The position numbers and the translations under genes were made by a program. Of a DNA stretch of 28,445 nt, positions 24,877 through 28,445 are shown one piece after another (the first letter of the stretch is position 1; the number at the start of each line of letters is the position of its first letter). The notes under the pieces were generated by a model. The model searched no databases and was not told where the DNA came from. It worked only from the letters and a program-made list of their open reading frames with translations. Source of the DNA: JBLHHI01 sp047614125 (GTDB lineage: Bacteria > Bacteroidota > Bacteroidia > NS11-12g > UBA9320); contig JBLHHI010000034.1 of the NCBI GenBank assembly GCA_047614125.1, positions 1-28,445 on the forward strand, written 5' to 3'.

Positions 24877-25689
24877 TCACTCCTTGGCCAAAATCGTTGC
24901 CAATTTTTCGTGATACACTTTGTTGTAATTCATGCTTCCATGCGCTTGGTGCTTAAGCGGGTACAAGGTTGAATTTTTTGCAGCAATTTTATGTAAGCGC
25001 TCGGATGAATTAAATGGAATGAGCGGATCTTCCGTTCCATGAAAAATGTGGATTGGACATGAAACATCATCGATAATATCCGGTGTATCAAACTTGTATC
25101 GAAGCATAGAGGTTGGAAGAAAGGGATATAAGTTGCGCATTAAGTCGGTTAGGCTAAAATAGGGCGACTGTAAAATCAACAACTTTGGCTTGTTTACCGC
25201 GGCCATCTTAGTAGCAACATAGGTTCCTACAGAATATCCAATTACCACGATGTCTTCTTCATTGTATCGGTCTTTAATGTAGTTGTACGCCAATTGAGCA
25301 TCGGAAGTAAACTGTTCTTCACTCTTAATTTTACCCGTACTTTTCCCATAACCGCGATAATCCAAAATGAAAATATCGTAGTTGTGTTTGGTGTAAAACT
25401 TAGCAATATCGCCCCAAGTATTAACGGCGTTCACATTGCCGTGTAAATACAGAACAACGCCCGTTGGTTCTTCATTCACAAAGCGCAAGCCGTGCAAGAC
25501 CTCGCCATCCGAGGTTTTAAGCTTTGCTTCAATGTACGGCTCTTTGAACATGAATTCATAGTCTTTATCCAACGAAACCGGATGAAAAATCATAACTTCT
25601 TGATTGAAAAACAAAAGGCCCAAACCTATTATAATCAGGCTCAAGAACGCCAGAAGAATTCGTATCACATACTTTCCTGAGTTTTTCAT
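24877..25689 (-). CDS. Membrane-anchored alpha/beta hydrolase
   Basis: A 270-residue protein with one N-terminal membrane helix (about 9-28) and an alpha/beta hydrolase fold of the ABHD13/BEM46 type. The oxyanion region is YLHGNVN, the nucleophile Ser153 is in GYSVG, the acid is probably Asp221 in FHGTEDPLIP, and the catalytic His250 is in HQAHGSMN. A DYRGYGKSTGK loop is also typical of this group. The substrate is unknown; serine esterase or thioesterase activity is the usual outcome. Its ATG overlaps the TGA of the DUF4350 gene (ATGA), so it is translationally coupled to the membrane operon upstream, though nothing in its sequence says why. Confidence 0.9.
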   Translation of the reverse strand: MKNSGKYVIRILLAFLSLIIIGLGLLFFNQEVMIFHPVSLDKDYEFMFKEPYIEAKLKTSDGEVLHGLRFVNEEPTGVVLYLHGNVNAVNTWGDIAKFYTKHNYDIFILDYRGYGKSTGKIKSEEQFTSDAQLAYNYIKDRYNEEDIVVIGYSVGTYVATKMAAVNKPKLLILQSPYFSLTDLMRNLYPFLPTSMLRYKFDTPDIIDDVSCPIHIFHGTEDPLIPFNSSERLHKIAAKNSTLYPLKHQAHGSMNYNKVYHEKLATILAKE

Positions 25690-26963
25690 TTCCAGTTCCT
25701 TTTAATAAAATTTATTTGACGCACTAATTGAAACAATGAAACGGAAGAAATGTTGGCATTGTGATACATCGCCTTGTATTTATGATTCAGAAGCTTAATT
25801 GTTTCCAATTTAATCCCGCTTTTGTTGGACAAAATGGTCGCAAAGCGCTCATCCAGTACATTTATTGGAATGCCGTATCGGGTGCGTACATCGTTTAAAA
25901 AGGCATTCATTTTCAATTCAGCCATTTTTTTATGATTTGGATGCAGCCAATATAAACGAGCAATGGTTTGCGAAAAACTTACCGAAGCATTAACAGGCGG
26001 CACATATACCTCTATGACCATTCTCTTCCTTTTAATCGCAACCAGAATGAAAAGAACAATACCAATAAGGAGTATGAGAAAGGCCGATTTTAAGGCGCGG
26101 TTGGCAAAGATTTGTTCGAAGGGTGATCTGCCAACTTCTCCTTCCTCATCCGAATTGTTGCCCTTGGATATAACCTTTGACACGAAACGAAGCTCATCCC
26201 AGTAAATCGAATTAAATTCCAACGATTCAAAACAAGCTTTTGCGTACGTGTATTGCTCTTCCTGTTTTATTGAAAAATTAGTAAAAGCTAAAGGTAGCGA
26301 ATGAAGAAAGAGATAGCCTGAATCCAGTTTGACGCGAATGTAGTTTGGTTTACAGTGCAGCGTTTCACCTAAGATTTGGGCTTCAAACCGATGGGTATCG
26401 CATTGCAATAAGTCGGTATTAAAACTTCTATTAGGCAGCCAACTTTCTGCAAAACGCAGAGGTTCTAATCGAAAAGTATCCGTATTGCTGTTTAGGGTAA
26501 AGAGGATGGTGTCTTGGTCTTCAAGTACAAATTGGCCGAGATTTGGATCTTTAGAACAATCTTTGTAAAAGGGATCTTTCAAGAGTTGAGCTGCAAATTG
26601 AGAACCAAAGTTTTCGGCCGAAATAAAGGCTGTGTTACCTTGCTTAACAAAGTTTAACACGGCGGCAGTTTGAAGAGAATCGGGTTGAAACTTGCGCTTT
26701 ACAAATACGTATAAGGCGTTGGATCCGGAATCAACTTCAACTTCGTGAAACGATTTGGTGAGCCGATGAAAGCTGTCTTTATTTACTTGGTGCTTAATCA
26801 AATCAATCAGCACATCCACATCATAGGGTTTTTTATTTGATTCGTACGAATATGTTGGAAACCAAAAGGACTTGTTATTGGGCGTAGTTCGAAAAATGAA
26901 ATACAACAAGACTCCAATCAACACCACGAAAAAAACACTTACAACACCGATCGTTTTATTCAT
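25686..26963 (-). CDS. DUF4350-type membrane protein
   Basis: A 425-residue protein with a membrane helix at about 5-25, a large extracytoplasmic domain, a second helix at about 299-318 and a C-terminal cytoplasmic part. The opening segment KKPYDVDVLIDLIKH and the LNFVKQGNTAFISAENFG strand match the N-terminal portion of DUF4350 proteins, which resembles the GATase-like fold of ABC-associated proteins. The C-terminal region has SFSQTIARLYWLHPNHKKMAELKMNAFLNDVRTRYGI, a typical tail of this family. Its biochemical role is not known. It overlaps the DUF4129 gene upstream by 8 nt and the hydrolase downstream by 4 nt, so it sits inside a tightly packed operon. A DUF4129-DUF4350 pair usually lies near MoxR ATPase and DUF58 genes, not seen here. 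Confidence 0.8.
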   Translation of the reverse strand: MNKTIGVVSVFFVVLIGVLLYFIFRTTPNNKSFWFPTYSYESNKKPYDVDVLIDLIKHQVNKDSFHRLTKSFHEVEVDSGSNALYVFVKRKFQPDSLQTAAVLNFVKQGNTAFISAENFGSQFAAQLLKDPFYKDCSKDPNLGQFVLEDQDTILFTLNSNTDTFRLEPLRFAESWLPNRSFNTDLLQCDTHRFEAQILGETLHCKPNYIRVKLDSGYLFLHSLPLAFTNFSIKQEEQYTYAKACFESLEFNSIYWDELRFVSKVISKGNNSDEEGEVGRSPFEQIFANRALKSAFLILLIGIVLFILVAIKRKRMVIEVYVPPVNASVSFSQTIARLYWLHPNHKKMAELKMNAFLNDVRTRYGIPINVLDERFATILSNKSGIKLETIKLLNHKYKAMYHNANISSVSLFQLVRQINFIKRNWK

Positions 26964-27726
26964 CTTTTCGGTTCGTTTTTATGTGTAACAAATGCTCAAA
27001 CCATTGATCTACTTGGTTGTATCTTTTCTGGCTAAGCTGCTGATTTCCATACCAATAGTATTCATAAATTCGAGTTATTTTTTGGATGGTGGGATACTCA
27101 ATGTGGTCCGACAATTCGATTAAGTATTCTGAATTTGTTTTGTATTTATGCCAGGTAATTAAACCCTCACGTTCAAAAGACTCGAGCATGAGCAGGTATT
27201 TGTACCGCAAAGCCTGGTTGTATTTATCGGCTTCCAAAAGGAGTTCAAGCTCCGACTTCAGTTCTTCTCGATCGAGTTCATCTGGGTTTTCGCGTTCATA
27301 TTTTACTCCAAGATCTCCAAAATTCTTCTTTCGAGTAAACACATCCCGATCTACAAAATAAATGATCATTACAATGAGCAGCAATACGATTACCACGTAG
27401 AGAATTGTTTTAACTAAGGGGGAAGTTTCGGTTACTCTTTGTTGACGTTCAGCAGCCCGTTCAAACTCGCGTTCAAATTCCTCCTGAGAGCGTTGTTCTC
27501 GGTACTTCGTGTTGCTATCGGTCGAAACGTCAGCGTCTTCCTCCTCTTTCAGCTTTGCATCTTTTCGCTCTTCCGGGGCTATGTAATCTAAAGGCTTTGT
27601 TAATTCTTCCCATTTTTGATCATCAAAGTCGCTTGAAAACCCGAATGGAATCCATGCGCTAAGTATTACTAAGGATAGCAATGTTCTTCGAAATGGAGAA
27701 CTGAAAATCGAATGGGCTCTATGCAT
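26956..27726 (-). CDS. DUF4129-type membrane protein
   Basis: A 256-residue protein with an N-terminal signal segment (about 13-31), an extracytoplasmic stretch very rich in Glu, Asp, Lys and Arg (about 35-100), one membrane helix (about 105-125) and a cytoplasmic C-terminal DUF4129-like domain. The last has ALRYKYLLMLESFEREGLITWHKYKTNSEYL, followed by an aromatic EYYWYGNQQLSQ segment. DUF4129 domains are often found with transglutaminase or MoxR/DUF58 systems; their function is unknown. The gene overlaps both neighbours by 8 nt. The charged segment may form a coiled coil (SQEEFEREFERAAERQQR). Confidence 0.82.
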   Translation of the reverse strand: MHRAHSIFSSPFRRTLLSLVILSAWIPFGFSSDFDDQKWEELTKPLDYIAPEERKDAKLKEEEDADVSTDSNTKYREQRSQEEFEREFERAAERQQRVTETSPLVKTILYVVIVLLLIVMIIYFVDRDVFTRKKNFGDLGVKYERENPDELDREELKSELELLLEADKYNQALRYKYLLMLESFEREGLITWHKYKTNSEYLIELSDHIEYPTIQKITRIYEYYWYGNQQLSQKRYNQVDQWFEHLLHIKTNRKDE

Positions 27727-28445
27727 GATCCAACGGGATTAATGAATGTTCGATTAAATCTGTTCTGAGTTTATCTGCACTGCGTTTTTCGAAAAGCGAA
27801 CACGCAAAAAGGTGAACCGAATGAATGTATAAGGGGCTTAACAAGAGAATTAATCCAAAATAGCTAAAGAGGTTGGCACCAATGGCCAGGGCCTGCTTCT
27901 TACTGGAATTAACTGGGATGTAATCCAAAACGGATGTAGTAAAAAACCCGATTAAGTAAGAAGATGCAATGAAATAGATGAATACGGTGGTGACGAGCAA
28001 CAAAATCCAAAGCCCACCGATGGGCCCAACGTTAAGCAAAACCTCTGCAAATTTATTTTTTTTCTGTTTTGAATTGGCCACTTTGGACAACAAAAAAGTC
28101 GTCATACCGAACAAAAACAGTACAACTAAAAACAAGCGAAAGAGGTTGAAAATGCTGTAAGAAACCGGCATAAACATTGATAGTGAAGCACCAAAGGCTA
28201 AAAGAAGAAGAACCAGAAAATGGCCAAAGTTCAATTTGATTTTATCGCTAATGAGCCGTTTAAAGCTTTGAACTGAAAAAACAGCTACTACCAGAGCAAA
28301 TACCGCAGAAATGCTGGCAGCAAATCCCCATGGATTTAGCTGGCCGCCCTGGCTAACAATCGAACTCATTTCGGGGTTGGTCTTAAACACGTCCTTCGAA
28401 ACCGTTTCGATCAAAAAATTGAAGAAAGGGTTGGCCAAGTTCACA
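27719..28445 (-). CDS. Polytopic inner-membrane protein (5' end at or beyond window edge)
   Basis: At least 241 residues with five visible membrane helices, at about 39-60, 74-96, 100-118, 143-168 and 190-212. No catalytic motif is recognisable and I cannot name the family. A GTG lies at 28442-28444, one base from the window edge, so the real start may be further upstream. It overlaps the DUF4129 gene by 8 nt. In Bacteroidota, related clusters carry RDD, SpoIIM-like or DUF4013-like membrane proteins ahead of DUF4129 and DUF4350. This protein is probably an equivalent part, but that is inference from position. Confidence 0.75.
   Translation of the reverse strand, partial: VNLANPFFNFLIETVSKDVFKTNPEMSSIVSQGGQLNPWGFAASISAVFALVVAVFSVQSFKRLISDKIKLNFGHFLVLLLLAFGASLSMFMPVSYSIFNLFRLFLVVLFLFGMTTFLLSKVANSKQKKNKFAEVLLNVGPIGGLWILLLVTTVFIYFIASSYLIGFFTTSVLDYIPVNSSKKQALAIGANLFSYFGLILLLSPLYIHSVHLFACSLFEKRSADKLRTDLIEHSLIPLDHA

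Overview
The window looks like a chromosomal segment of a Bacteroidota species, most likely Flavobacteriales (possibly near Crocinitomicaceae/Cryomorphaceae; the family is a guess). The signs are a giant secreted PKD-repeat protein, TonB C-terminal-like proteins, a UvrA lacking the usual cysteines after its first Walker domain, DUF4129/DUF4350 membrane genes, and Bacteroidota-type -7 promoter boxes (TAnnTTTG) with little Shine-Dalgarno signal. GC is low to moderate by eye. Several genes appear to start at GTG or TTG, and one has no canonical start at all. No tRNA, rRNA, CRISPR array or complete IS was seen.

Layout. 1-4872 (-): 3'-incomplete PKD/FN3 surface protein whose signal peptide is preceded by no ATG/GTG/TTG. 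4930-8213 (-): PASTA membrane protein and an 893-residue protein made of two D-Ala-D-Ala ligase modules in tandem. 8356-8886 (+): TlpA-like thioredoxin. 8925-11783 (-): uvrA. 11997-12861 (+): ECF sigma factor and a small partner candidate, ended by a near-perfect hairpin shared with the convergent two-component pair at 12949-16803 (-), which is a single-domain response regulator and a soluble kinase with seven PAS-like domains. 16902-19321 (-): arginase, DUF58/vWA protein and trxA, each with its own -7 box, trxA followed by an intrinsic terminator. 19432-20754 (+): M23 peptidase lipoprotein driven from a promoter that interlocks with the trxA promoter. 20706-22857 (-): sensor kinase, TonB_C-like protein, a 263-bp MITE-like element and a second, 5'-truncated TonB_C-like gene. 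23097-24872 (+): cyclase-family hydrolase and a GT9 glycosyltransferase. 24877-28445 (-): four overlapping genes for a polytopic membrane protein, DUF4129, DUF4350 and a membrane-anchored alpha/beta hydrolase.

Main themes are envelope and peptidoglycan (Ddl, PASTA, M23, GT9), thiol redox (TlpA, TrxA), DNA repair and signalling. Most of the window is ordinary core chromosome. The points that most deserve a second look are the double ligase with complementary active-site departures, the PKD gene without a start codon, and the inverted-repeat element that seems to have cut the second TonB_C-like gene.
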